Position numbers and translations under genes: made by a program
The notes under the pieces: generated by a model
The model's database searches: none
What the model was told of the DNA's origin: nothing
Seen by the model: the letters and a program-made list of their open reading frames with translations, nothing else
Shown here: in pieces, positions 8,068-17,087 of the stretch
Layout: every line of letters begins with the position of its first letter
Numbering within the stretch: the stretch's first letter is position 1
Assembly (NCBI GenBank): GCA_965267435.1
Contig: OZ253960.1
Span: 3,596,001-3,660,000 of the forward strand
Length of the DNA: 64,000 nt
DNA from: JAWPMT01 sp965267435
Lineage (GTDB): Bacteria; Bacteroidota; Bacteroidia; Cytophagales; Cyclobacteriaceae
Reading direction: 5' to 3'

Positions 8068-8664
8068 ATGAAGATCGACGAAATGTTAACCATTCAGAAG
8101 TCACCTACTCACGACGAACTGTCGGAGGGATGCCGCAAGCGAAAGCCGAAGGCGCAGAAGGCCCTCTATGAAGCTTTGTCTCCAAAGATGCTGGGGGTAT
8201 GCCTCCGATATCTGCGAGACAGAGAGGAGGCAGAGCATGTCATGATAGGTGGGTTCGTGAAGGTTTTTGAAAAGATCGATCAGTACAAAGGTGACGGTAG
8301 CTTCGAAGGCTGGATCAGACGGATCATGGTCAACGAGGCGCTGATGTACATACGAAAGAATCAGCCCCTCTCCGTGGATGTAGACATCATGGAAGTGGAG
8401 GGCGAACTGGACTACGACCAACTGGAGCAGTCGCTGAATACGGAGGACATCATGGCCTTGATAAGGGAGCTGCCGGTGGGATACAAGACGGTCTTCAACC
8501 TCTACGCGATAGAGGGATTTAATCACGCGGAAATAGCCGCGAAACTTGGGATAAGCGAAAACACATCCAAGTCGCAGTTGAGTCGGGCAAGGAAACTACT
8601 CCAAAGCCGACTCGCGAAGTTGGAAGATATAGAAACCTTAAAAATGTCGACAAATGGAGAATAA
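8068..8664 (+). CDS. RNA polymerase sigma factor, ECF (sigma-70) family
   Basis: 198 residues from the chosen ATG. Region 2 is seen in CLRYLRDREEAEHVMIGGFV and GSFEGWIRRIMVNEALMYIR. Region 4 is seen in LPVGYKTVFNLYAIEGFNHA followed by EIAAKLGISENTSKSQLSRA. An in-frame ATG at 7930 would add 46 residues unlike any sigma factor and lies upstream of the candidate promoter, so it is rejected. The next gene overlaps the 3' end by 11 bases, indicating translational coupling to a membrane partner. This arrangement usually serves an envelope or surface response in Bacteroidota; the signal is unknown. Confidence 0.92.
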   Translation: MKIDEMLTIQKSPTHDELSEGCRKRKPKAQKALYEALSPKMLGVCLRYLRDREEAEHVMIGGFVKVFEKIDQYKGDGSFEGWIRRIMVNEALMYIRKNQPLSVDVDIMEVEGELDYDQLEQSLNTEDIMALIRELPVGYKTVFNLYAIEGFNHAEIAAKLGISENTSKSQLSRARKLLQSRLAKLEDIETLKMSTNGE

Positions 8665-9343
8665 CAAGCTGGATCGACTTTTTAGAGAAAAGGCAGAGCA
8701 CTACGAAGTGCAGCCTTCAAAAGACGCATGGAACCAAATCGCTGGGCAAACGTCCACCGCCAGCAACAATAGCTGGGTTTGGAAGGTTGCCGCGAGTGTG
8801 ATACTACTGATCGCTGTGTCACTCATCTTCTGGCAGCGGTCGATGGATACTCCACTGGAGTATGCCATGATGGACTTTCCGCCAGTACCGGCTGACAGCT
8901 TCGAAATTCATGACTTCGAGCTGTCGACTGAAGCCGTCGCCTTCGAACCGGCCACTACTAGTCCGCAAGAGGTGCAGGCAGACGTGCCACCGTCCACTCA
9001 GCAAGTAGCACACGAGCAATCTGATGTGGCAGAGCGAACACCCGAGGTGATCCCGATGCTGACGCTATCAACCAAGAAAGAAGTGCTGGCGATCGAACAA
9101 CCGGTGCCAAACAGAGTGCCGATGGCGGTGCCATCACTGGAGATGCCCATGGAGGATCTTGTTCCGGAGGGCCCTGCGGTAACCATTCGGTACTATGCTG
9201 ACAATACAGAGGTGTTAGCAGATAGTACCCAAGGAAAGAAACGTTTTGGAAACTTCCTGGCGAGAGCTCAGGCCTTCCAGCCGGGTGTATTGCTCGCGGA
9301 TTTGCGAGCTGCCAAGGATGACCTATTCCGATCAAAAAACTAA
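8654..9343 (+). CDS. single-pass membrane protein, possible anti-sigma factor
   Basis: 229 residues. A short charged N-terminal segment (LFREKAEHYEVQPSKDAWNQ) precedes one transmembrane helix at about 41-60 (VWKVAASVILLIAVSLIFW). A long Pro/Glu/Val-rich periplasmic part follows. The cytoplasmic piece is only 40 residues, and no zinc-binding anti-sigma motif (HxxxCxxC) is visible. The position, overlapping the sigma gene by 11 bases, and the topology fit the membrane partners that control ECF factors in Bacteroidota. The role is inferred from context only. Confidence 0.7.
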   Translation: MENNKLDRLFREKAEHYEVQPSKDAWNQIAGQTSTASNNSWVWKVAASVILLIAVSLIFWQRSMDTPLEYAMMDFPPVPADSFEIHDFELSTEAVAFEPATTSPQEVQADVPPSTQQVAHEQSDVAERTPEVIPMLTLSTKKEVLAIEQPVPNRVPMAVPSLEMPMEDLVPEGPAVTIRYYADNTEVLADSTQGKKRFGNFLARAQAFQPGVLLADLRAAKDDLFRSKN

Positions 9344-9402
9344 ACTAAACCACGGTCTACAGGTCATGACCGTCCACTTATACAACTCAAAATAATAGGA
9401 TA

Positions 9403-10452
9403 ATGAAAAATGCAATGAAGTATGTTTTTGCCTTGCTCCTCGCGGCACCACTGATCTCGGCAGCCAACCCGCTTGTGGCCGACACAGTCGTGATCGAACT
9501 AGAGGGTGGCAGCAAAATCGTGATCTACACGAATAGCAAGCAGGACCTAAGGGATCTGGAAAACTACGATTTCAACAAAATGATCAAGGACCTCAACTTG
9601 TCCCTGGACTCCACCAGCACCACCTACGTCGAGATCAAAGATGAAGATGGCGAACGCTACAAGAGCCAGCCACAGATCATCTACTACAGCGAGAGGGACC
9701 GAGACGACGACGATGAATCACGTCCAAGTTGGGCCGATGATGATGACGACGACGATGATGACGGCGCCTGGGAACGCTATGAACGAAAAAAAGAGCGCCG
9801 ATCCAATCGAACGCGCAATGTCTGGAATGTAGAGCTGGGTACGATGAACTGGCTGGAAGATGGCAGCTTCCCAAGTAACAACAACGAGCTCTACACTATC
9901 CGCCCCTGGGGTACCTGGTACCTTGGCCTGAATAGTAACTTCATCACTCCCGTATCCGGTCCGCTGCTTCTGCAGTGGGGCTTTGGCGTGACACACGGGG
10001 ACATCAAGTTTCAAAACGATCGGGTGCAAATGATTGAAGGACCCGACATGGTGGAGTTCATCGAAAACACGAACCCCATCGATCCAATCAAAAGTCGACT
10101 GAAGCTCTGGCACCTGAATTTCACGATGGTCCCGGTTCTCGACTTCTCGGGCAGGGGTTCACGTGGCAGCTTTATGTCCTTCGGTCGGTACAACAAAGGT
10201 GTTAGGATTGGAGCAGGTGGCTACGTAGGTTACAGAGTCGGTGGGCGCACGAAATTTGTCTACAAGGAAGAGGGCAGCAAGCGCAAGATCAAAGAGAAGG
10301 ACAACTTCTACATGAACAATGTACGCTACGGCGTCCGCTTCCAATTCGGATACAGTGGGTTTGACATCTTTGTCAACTATGACCTCAACGAAATATTCGC
10401 TGATGACAGAGGACCTGAGTTGAATGCCATGAGCTTCGGTATTGTCTTCTAA
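9403..10452 (+). CDS. outer-membrane beta-barrel-like protein with acidic linker
   Basis: 349 residues. Residues 1-21 form a signal peptide (MKNAMKYVFALLLAAPLISA). A soluble region follows, then an Asp-rich run near residues 105-125 built from GAT/GAC codons, then a basic patch (RYERKKERRSNRTRN). The C-terminal half alternates aromatic and Gly residues (GTWYLGLNSNF, LLLQWGFGVTHG, VRIGAGGYVGYRVGG, YGVRFQFGYSGFDIFVNYD), typical of barrel strands. It is the third gene of the sigma-factor operon and the likely surface output. A GGTCATGACC palindrome lies between it and the preceding gene (9362-9371). A strong terminator follows. Confidence 0.75.
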   Translation: MKNAMKYVFALLLAAPLISAANPLVADTVVIELEGGSKIVIYTNSKQDLRDLENYDFNKMIKDLNLSLDSTSTTYVEIKDEDGERYKSQPQIIYYSERDRDDDDESRPSWADDDDDDDDDGAWERYERKKERRSNRTRNVWNVELGTMNWLEDGSFPSNNNELYTIRPWGTWYLGLNSNFITPVSGPLLLQWGFGVTHGDIKFQNDRVQMIEGPDMVEFIENTNPIDPIKSRLKLWHLNFTMVPVLDFSGRGSRGSFMSFGRYNKGVRIGAGGYVGYRVGGRTKFVYKEEGSKRKIKEKDNFYMNNVRYGVRFQFGYSGFDIFVNYDLNEIFADDRGPELNAMSFGIVF

Positions 10453-10475
10453 GGAAAGCGCAACAACACCAAGAG

Positions 10476-10507
10476 AATCCCGGAACTGGTCATTCCGGGA
10501 TTTTTTT
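10476..10507 (+). terminator. rho-independent terminator after the outer-membrane protein gene
   Basis: AATCCCGGAA (10476-10485) and TTCCGGGATT (10493-10502) form a perfect 10-pair stem with a 7-base loop, followed by an unbroken T run to 10507. The T run contains the stop codon of the convergent CHAT gene, so it has no U-tract in the minus direction. Confidence 0.9.
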
Positions 10508-13500
10508 ATTGAGCTACCTCACTACTGGCCTTATTTCGTCTTCCCTGGCGGAGCTGAAGACCCACGATGAGCAGTAAGCCTACCCCCAAAACCAGATACC
10601 ATTCCCAGCGAATCCGAGACTTGATCGGGGTGGTGTCACCCATTACAACAAAGGCACCCCAATAGTAGGGATGGATCTGAACGCCCTGAGCCGACTGGAG
10701 AAAATCCAGTTTGGCTTTTTGCAAGGCCACGTCCTTTGAATACCCTGCGGAAAGGTACTTGTAGAAAGCTACCATCACCTCCGACGTGGATCGATCATCT
10801 ACCGACCAATGGCTCATCACAACGGATGGGCAACCGGCATAGGAGAATGCACGTCCCAGGCTTATTACGCCCTCTCCTTTCCGCAACTGACCAAACCCAG
10901 TCTTACAGGCGCTGAGGACCGTGAGCTCTGCCCCGAGCTCCATGTTCATCAACTCAAAGGGATGCAACATGTCGTCCTCCACTGTATCGCGAGTGGCAGT
11001 AAACACCAGCTTGGATCGCATGGGTTCCTCATCGTCAACCAGGGCGTGCATGGCCAGGTGTACCAGTCGGTAGTCGTTCACCTCTTTTTTGAAGGTTTGC
11101 TCATTGGCACTGCTATCAGTCAAGAAACTCCCTTCAAAGAATTGGCTAATGGCATCCACCTCGCGGTCGTTCCATGCCAAAGGACCTATTTCGTCCCTAA
11201 ACCGATCCGGCAAATTTGCTTCGATAGCGGGCACATCTCCATAAGTGGGTGCAAAGGCAATCAACTCTTTGCTGGCTCGCTTCTGTTTGGCATAAAAATC
11301 ACCAAACAACAGGTTCGCTGAGTACGCATAACTCACTGCATAATCATGCAACAGATAATTCGTGCTTGTTCCCTCTGAACCCTCGGGGTCATGGGTCACC
11401 ATAAGCTCGAATGGGAAGTACGACAACGCCCCATCAGGAATGATGACCAGGCGATCAGCACTTTTGATGAGATCGACCGAAGGCTGCAGTACACGCGTCC
11501 AGAGCTTATAGGACGTCTCACGGAAAGTGTCGACATCAGGATTGTCTGAGAGGTTGGGGCTGCCCAAGGTCTGGACAAACTGGAGATTGTCCGCTTCAAA
11601 AAGGGAGTCCCTCGCAAAAACACGGGCAGAGAAATCATTGGAGGATAGCGCAAAGACGTAGTAGACGCTATCACTCTCGAAGTAGGCCACGAGGGCCTCT
11701 GAGCGTCTCAGTGATGGCTGGATGTCCTCGACCGTAAGCTGGTCACTTCGGTATTTCAGCTCATGGTACCTGGGGAATGCTTTCTCCAGGTAAACTATGA
11801 AGGAGTCATACTTGGCGTTGGCCTCAAAGAGCTCATTCTTCCAGCGAGATACACGTGATGTATCCTCAGGAGACGTCATGATACGATTTCTGTAGAATTC
11901 TCTTGTAACTCTTAGGGTTTGCTCCTGATCCAGTAGGCTGTCTGGCACACCCACGGCATGTCGCGCGTAGCTGTCCATCAGATACGTAGATAATGTGGTA
12001 GACTTGCTCCTCTCCATGAACTCGAATGCTTGATGAAGGGGTCTCTCCCCCCCCGTCAGTTCATTCAGTGCAAAGCAAGCGGCAATCCCGAGATCGTAAA
12101 TTGTGGCCGCATTCTCTGCCATCACCAAGCGGTCTTCATGTCGCTCGAGGGCATAGCGAATATCTCCTACTAAACTGTCGGCAGCCATGACCACGTCCAG
12201 GCACTGTATCAATTGTTCAGCTACTTCAGGTTTTCTTGGGCCACTCATCAGAAGCCTGGCCTTCAATTTAAGTATCTGAAGCAGGGTAAGGGGATCAGTT
12301 GTATCCTTAACGGAAGCAAATGTGGACAGAGCGGCGGAATCACTCTGAAAGGTACCTTCGCTTTGCCTTCTCGCATTGGCGGCCAAGGCCCGATCTATGA
12401 AATCCATCGACTCGTCCCACCGCATTTGCTTCATGAGGGAAGCAGCCCATCGGTAATACACATAATCCAGAAGACTATTGCCTTCGGCACCCTTGCGCCT
12501 TAGAAGGCTCTCTGAGCGCGCGAAGTAGTCTACCGCTTCTTGGTACCGATCAAGGTTGGACAGTGCATCTGCCATATCGACATAGTCTGACGCGAGCGAA
12601 ATACTTTGGTCACCTTCCGCCAGTTGGACGGATGCTATAGCCTCTGAGTAGTAATCAAGAGCTTGCGAGTAATCTCCCATTTCGAGGTAGCACTCGCCTA
12701 TACCGCTCAAAGTGGCGGATATGATCATATGCGACCCCTCCAATTCCTTTTTTTGAATGCGAAGTGCAGCCTGTAGATAAGCTAGCGCTTGTGAAGTATT
12801 GCCCATGCTTAGGTATGCCTGACCCAAAGTCACATAGAGGTCAGCAACCAGGTCGTGCTCCTTGCCATAAGCCTCGGTCCTGATGGAAATGGCCTTTTCA
12901 AGGTATTCCACCGCCTGGGCGTGACGACCGAAATTCATCCATACATTCCCCAGGTTATGATAAGCGAAGGCGAAAATATGATGATCTGAGTCATAGGTTT
13001 TCGTCCATACTTCAAGCGCTTTTGTGAAATAACTCAGTGCCTTATCATTGTGACCCAGTGCGATAAAGGAGCGGCCCAGGTTACTATAGGCCTTTCCAAA
13101 GCCCTGAAAGGATTCTGTATCCAATCTCTCAAGCACTTGCACTCCTTCCATTTGATACTTGATTGCCAAGTCATAGTCCCCCAAGTCCATATACATCGAA
13201 CCTACCTGGTCCAACATACCGGCTACCGATCGATGGCTTGGCCCCAGCACCTCCTGGTTAATTTCCAGCGCCCTCCTTTTATAGTCCAGCGCCTTTTCAA
13301 ACTGGCCCAGCCGCCAGTAAATATTGCCGGTGAAGCTATAGTACATGGCGGTGGTCTCATTCATTTCGCCACCGGAATCCCGTTGCAATCGTAATGCCTC
13401 TTCGTAAAAGGGTTTGGCTTTTTTCAATTCGCCTCTACCCACCCAAACCTGGCCGACACTCATCAGGATCGGAGCAATATCTCCTTCACTGTCTGGGAGG

Positions 13501-13943
13501 TGATCCTTCCGTATCGAGATCGACTTCTCGTAATATGCAATGGCCTCGTCGTACTCATGCTTCCCATAGTGGCCTGCGCCCAGGTAGTAATAGGTTGTGG
13601 CTAGTTCGGAATAGGCTACAGGTTGACCAGATTGTGCGACATGCAACGCCTGTCTTGAGATTCTGAGGGCCTCATTGGGCTGTCGCAGCGCCATGTAACA
13701 GAGCATAATCTTATTAAGGATCCAGGCATGCTGCACGTGAGTCCCTTTTTGAGCATAAATCCTCTCTGCATTGAGATAATGGGGTTGAGCGCCATCAAAG
13801 TCGTATAAGTAGTAAAGCGAATCCGCCGCCTTTACGATGGCTCGGGCATCTACCGTATCTGCCTCCTGAAAGGCTGCACCCTGATGAGATAAGGTACCCG
13901 TAAATGCCAGAAGTAATATGAAATGAAACTGACTGCGACCCAT
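10506..13943 (-). CDS. TPR-CHAT protein, envelope-anchored putative caspase-like protease
   Basis: 1145 residues. An N-terminal signal peptide (about 1-25, FILLLAFTGTLSHQGAAF) is followed by ten or more tetratricopeptide repeats between about 70 and 500, for example IAYYEKSISIRKDHLP and ALDYYSEAIASVQLAEGD. A helical linker leads to a C-terminal CHAT domain with the caspase-like dyad His966 (HLAMHA) and Cys1013 (LSACKTGFG). A transmembrane helix at about 1114-1131 and a basic tail (RQGRRNK) end the protein. Topology predicts TPRs and protease facing the periplasm, anchored at the C-terminus. CHAT proteases are known in defence and cell-death systems; no partner such as a gasdermin or sensor is visible. 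It is divergent from the surface protein at 14357. Confidence 0.9.
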   Translation of the reverse strand: MGRSQFHFILLLAFTGTLSHQGAAFQEADTVDARAIVKAADSLYYLYDFDGAQPHYLNAERIYAQKGTHVQHAWILNKIMLCYMALRQPNEALRISRQALHVAQSGQPVAYSELATTYYYLGAGHYGKHEYDEAIAYYEKSISIRKDHLPDSEGDIAPILMSVGQVWVGRGELKKAKPFYEEALRLQRDSGGEMNETTAMYYSFTGNIYWRLGQFEKALDYKRRALEINQEVLGPSHRSVAGMLDQVGSMYMDLGDYDLAIKYQMEGVQVLERLDTESFQGFGKAYSNLGRSFIALGHNDKALSYFTKALEVWTKTYDSDHHIFAFAYHNLGNVWMNFGRHAQAVEYLEKAISIRTEAYGKEHDLVADLYVTLGQAYLSMGNTSQALAYLQAALRIQKKELEGSHMIISATLSGIGECYLEMGDYSQALDYYSEAIASVQLAEGDQSISLASDYVDMADALSNLDRYQEAVDYFARSESLLRRKGAEGNSLLDYVYYRWAASLMKQMRWDESMDFIDRALAANARRQSEGTFQSDSAALSTFASVKDTTDPLTLLQILKLKARLLMSGPRKPEVAEQLIQCLDVVMAADSLVGDIRYALERHEDRLVMAENAATIYDLGIAACFALNELTGGERPLHQAFEFMERSKSTTLSTYLMDSYARHAVGVPDSLLDQEQTLRVTREFYRNRIMTSPEDTSRVSRWKNELFEANAKYDSFIVYLEKAFPRYHELKYRSDQLTVEDIQPSLRRSEALVAYFESDSVYYVFALSSNDFSARVFARDSLFEADNLQFVQTLGSPNLSDNPDVDTFRETSYKLWTRVLQPSVDLIKSADRLVIIPDGALSYFPFELMVTHDPEGSEGTSTNYLLHDYAVSYAYSANLLFGDFYAKQKRASKELIAFAPTYGDVPAIEANLPDRFRDEIGPLAWNDREVDAISQFFEGSFLTDSSANEQTFKKEVNDYRLVHLAMHALVDDEEPMRSKLVFTATRDTVEDDMLHPFELMNMELGAELTVLSACKTGFGQLRKGEGVISLGRAFSYAGCPSVVMSHWSVDDRSTSEVMVAFYKYLSAGYSKDVALQKAKLDFLQSAQGVQIHPYYWGAFVVMGDTTPIKSRIRWEWYLVLGVGLLLIVGLQLRQGRRNKASSEVAQ

Positions 13944-14356
13944 TGTCTGGACTATTAGTGTAATGTGTTTTGAGGTCGGACTGTCATGAGAATCATTTTA
14001 AGATGACTTTGCCTCACTCAAAAAAGTAGTTATGTAAAGTAAAAACTAGTGAAAATTCTTAACAATGACCGATATCACCTTCTCGTATACGCTTTGGTAG
14101 AGACCAACAGCGCATACATAGAATGTTACTTCATTGTGGGGATCATTTGACTAGGAACCCGAACCCTATTTATCCTCTAAGTAACCTCTTTTGCTCCCTC
14201 TAAAGACCTGCTAAGACGTGAGATGAGCAAATTTTTCCCATTCAACAAGTAATGCTCCCGTTCTGTGTAAGCTCCTTTATTTTATAAAAGTTTATGGGTA
14301 GTTTTCATTAGGGAAAGTCCGGCGAATTTCCCAAAAAACCACTTACTGACACTGCC
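13944..14356. other. 413-base divergent intergenic region between the CHAT gene and the repeat surface protein
   Basis: AT-rich, with stop codons in all frames. It must hold the two divergent promoters, but no exact TTG...TAnnTTTG pair is convincing on either strand. The nearest plus-strand resemblance is TGACTTTG near 14003, too far upstream. No RNA gene or strong hairpin was found. Confidence 0.6.
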
Positions 14357-16864
14357 ATGACAAGCTTCAAAACACTAAAGTTGATCGGGCTCGCGCTGCT
14401 CATCAGCATGCCCGCAGTGGCACAGGAGTTCTCCGTGGGTATCAATACGGAAGATCTCAACCCCAACGCTGTGCTTAAACTGGTCTCACCCAACGGGAAC
14501 CAGGGTATTATCATTCCAAAGCTGACGACTGCGCAGAGAAATGGTATGGTGGGTAACCTGTCTGCTGACGACCTGGGGCTGCTCATCTATGATTCGGATG
14601 AAAATAAGTTCTACTACTGGGTGGATGCCTGGGTCGACCTCTCGATCTCGGATATTCGTACTGATGGCTCGACCATCAGCGGAGATGGCGTCAATACAGT
14701 GCTTACCATCGGCGAAGTACCTTCAGAAAGTGTTGCTGTGAGCGCGTTTGGCACATTCGACGCTGCGAATCTGCAAGAAGTGCTCGTAGAATTACATGCA
14801 GACATTGTGGCCAATGCGAATGGCGACATGCAGCAGGGAACCTATGATGCAGACGAAAATGGCCTGATCGACAATGCTGAGAAAGTCAACGGGTTTACAG
14901 TGGCTTCGGATGTCCCTGAGAATGCCGTCTTTACAGACAGCCAGGATATTTCGACAACGGGAGAAGCGGGTATAATAGCCATAACCGGAGGCTCCCGATT
15001 GAAGTTGAATGTGAATGACGAAGACTCCGATCCCGAAAACGAAAATCAAACGGTATTAGCCGGGGAGGGCATCAGCGTGAATAACGAAGGTCAGATCTTC
15101 GAGGTCCACAATACCCGACCGGACAAAGAAGTGACTCTTGAAGATGGAGGCTCTGGCAATGTCGTCATAGGTGGTGACTATCCCAATTTTACCATCGATG
15201 TGTCTCTGGCCGCTGGAGACGGAGACTCGGATCCCGAAAATGAAAATCAAACCGTATGAGCCGGCACGGGCATCAGCATCAACCAGGTAGACCAGGATTT
15301 CGAAGTGATCAATACAGCTCCGGATCAGGAAGTGAGTCTTGAAGATGGCGGATCTGGCAATGTGACCATCGGAGGCGAATATCCGAATTTCACGATTGAT
15401 GTGCCGATTGCGGGCGATGCAGACTCCGATCCGGAAAACGAGAACCAGACCGTATCGGGCGGCGAGGGCATTAGTATCAATCAAGTGGACCAGGATTTTG
15501 AAGTGACGAATACGCAACCCGATCAAGTGGTGACAATTGCCGACGGCGGATCCGGTAATGTAGCTATAGGAGGCTCTTATCCAAACTTCACGATAGATGT
15601 CCCTTCCGCGGAAGATGCCGACTCCGATCCAACGAATGAGAATCAAACCGTATCAGCGGGAACCGGTATCAGTATCAATCAAGTGGATCAGGATTTCGAA
15701 GTGATCAACACTGAGCCCGATCAAGAAGTGACACTTGCCGACGGCGGGTCGGGCAATGTCGCCATAGGAGGCTCTTATCCAAACTTCACGATCGATGTAC
15801 CTTCCGCGGAAGATGCCGACTCCGATCCTACCAATGAGAATCAAACCGTATCAGCCGGAACGGGCATTAGCATCAATCAAGTGGACCAGGATTTCGAGGT
15901 GACCAATACCGAACCTGATCAGGTGGTCACAATACAGGACGCTGGATCTGGGACCATCACTGTAGGTGGCAGTTATCCGAATTTCACACTTGATGTGCCC
16001 GCCGGAGAGGCTTCCTTATCAAACTTGACCTATGACATTTCCTTCAGGGCTGGTGCTGACCGGAGTCTATATGTGGAGGACAGTACGGCATCAGGAAGCA
16101 ACCTTATGGTCCGTGCCGGACGAGGACTGGCCGGGGTCGGTGGCGACCTGAACCTGAGTGGGGGAATGGGCTCATCGAATGGTGGAAATATCAATCTGCA
16201 GGCTGGCACGGGGTCGACCAATGGCGTGATCAACCTCAATAGTGAGGTGAATATCCTTGGGCCTATGTTCCGAATGGGAAGTTTCTTCACCGTAGACGGC
16301 ATAGGACACACGAACTTGTCAACTTCCTCTGCTGGGACACTTCTTAACATGAACCACAGTGCCTCGGGAGGCGATGCGCTAGCCATCAATATCACTGGCG
16401 CTGGCAACGCTATCAATGTTGGAGGAGGGGCATTTACCGTCGATAAGGAGGGTAACACGGCGACAGAGCACATTGAGGTTGCTGGCAATGCGAAGATAGC
16501 CGGCGCCCAATATGTGAACACCCGCACAATCACCGGGACATTTGGCACTGCGACCGTGCAGCCTGATGACTACCTGATCGTGTTTGATGGCTCTGCTGCA
16601 TCAGGGACCATCAACCTACCACCGGCCCCGGAATCCGAAGTTGGCAGAGCTTTGAAGTTCATCACTATCGCCAATAGTACCGAATCCATGACAATCCGCG
16701 CCGACGGAACCGGCACAATAATTGGCAACGGCTCCAACTTAGGATCTAATACCTATCCGATAAGACATGATGGGGGTGGCCCGTGGGTCTTTGCAGTAGA
16801 AATGGTCCAAATCGCCACCGACATGTGGCTTGTGACCAGCATGTCAATCAATAATCCTGACTAA
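14357..16864 (+). pseudogene. secreted repeat-containing surface protein interrupted by one in-frame TGA
   Basis: One reading frame of 836 codons is broken only at codon 301 (TGA, 15257-15259). The 300-residue front part has a signal peptide (LIGLALLISMPAVAQ) and the Bacteroidota motif GIIIPKLTTAQRNGM...GLLIYDSDENKFYYW seen in secreted adhesin- or fibre-like proteins. A five-copy repeat of about 66 residues follows. The tail is Gly/Asn/Ser-rich (GGDLNLSGGMGSSNGGNINL), probably beta-helical, ending VTSMSINNPD. The stop sits at a codon that is TCA, TCG or TTA in the other repeats, so a single change explains it. Downstream the frame and repeats continue undamaged to 16864. A separate gene starting at GTG 15305 is unlikely. 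It could be a recent null allele, a readthrough site or a sequence error. Confidence 0.8.
15023..16009 (+). repeat. five in-frame protein repeats of 66-67 codons
   Basis: Units begin at 15023, 15224, 15422, 15620 and 15818 (periods 201, 198, 198, 198), each opening with DSDP(E/T)NENQTV. Each then runs GxGISINQVDQDFEV.NT.PD, (T/S)(I/L).DGGSGNV.IGG.YPNFTIDV. Units four and five are nearly identical in DNA, so recent duplication or gene conversion is likely. The TGA at 15257 lies near the start of unit two. Confidence 0.9.
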
Positions 16865-16902
16865 CCACGGAGCTGATCCAGATAATCAGCAGGATATGAC
16901 GA

Positions 16903-16938
16903 GACCTCCGAAGTTTCCAAAACTTCGGAGGTCTTTTT
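16903..16938 (+). terminator. rho-independent terminator of the repeat surface protein
   Basis: GACCTCCGAAGTTT (16903-16916) pairs perfectly over 14 bases with AAACTTCGGAGGTC (16920-16933), loop CCA, then TTTTT. It is 39 bases after the stop. Retention of a strong terminator suggests the broken gene was recently functional. Confidence 0.93.
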
Positions 16939-17087
16939 GTTGTGTCTCGAAGCCACCGCCCCGGCAAAATAGACCTGATCGGAGCTGGCACCAAGCGTGA
17001 CTTGCGTGCGGGCCAGCGGGGCGCAGGTAAAGCGCAGAGCGGGACCGCAGAAAGAGGTGGACGCAGGGCTGTTCTCTCCCAAAAATT

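Noticed and set aside
9728..9765. GAT/GAC run as a phase-variable microsatellite
   Set aside because: The unit is three bases, so length changes would not shift the frame; the run mixes codons and encodes a low-complexity Asp tract.
15023..16009. Regular repeats suggestive of a CRISPR array
   Set aside because: The period is 198-201 bases, the repeats are in frame and encode a conserved protein unit; there are no short repeats or unique spacers and no cas genes.
15305..16864. Separate gene starting at GTG 15305
   Set aside because: It is in the same frame as the upstream part, starts in mid-repeat and has no signal peptide; it is the continuation of the interrupted gene.
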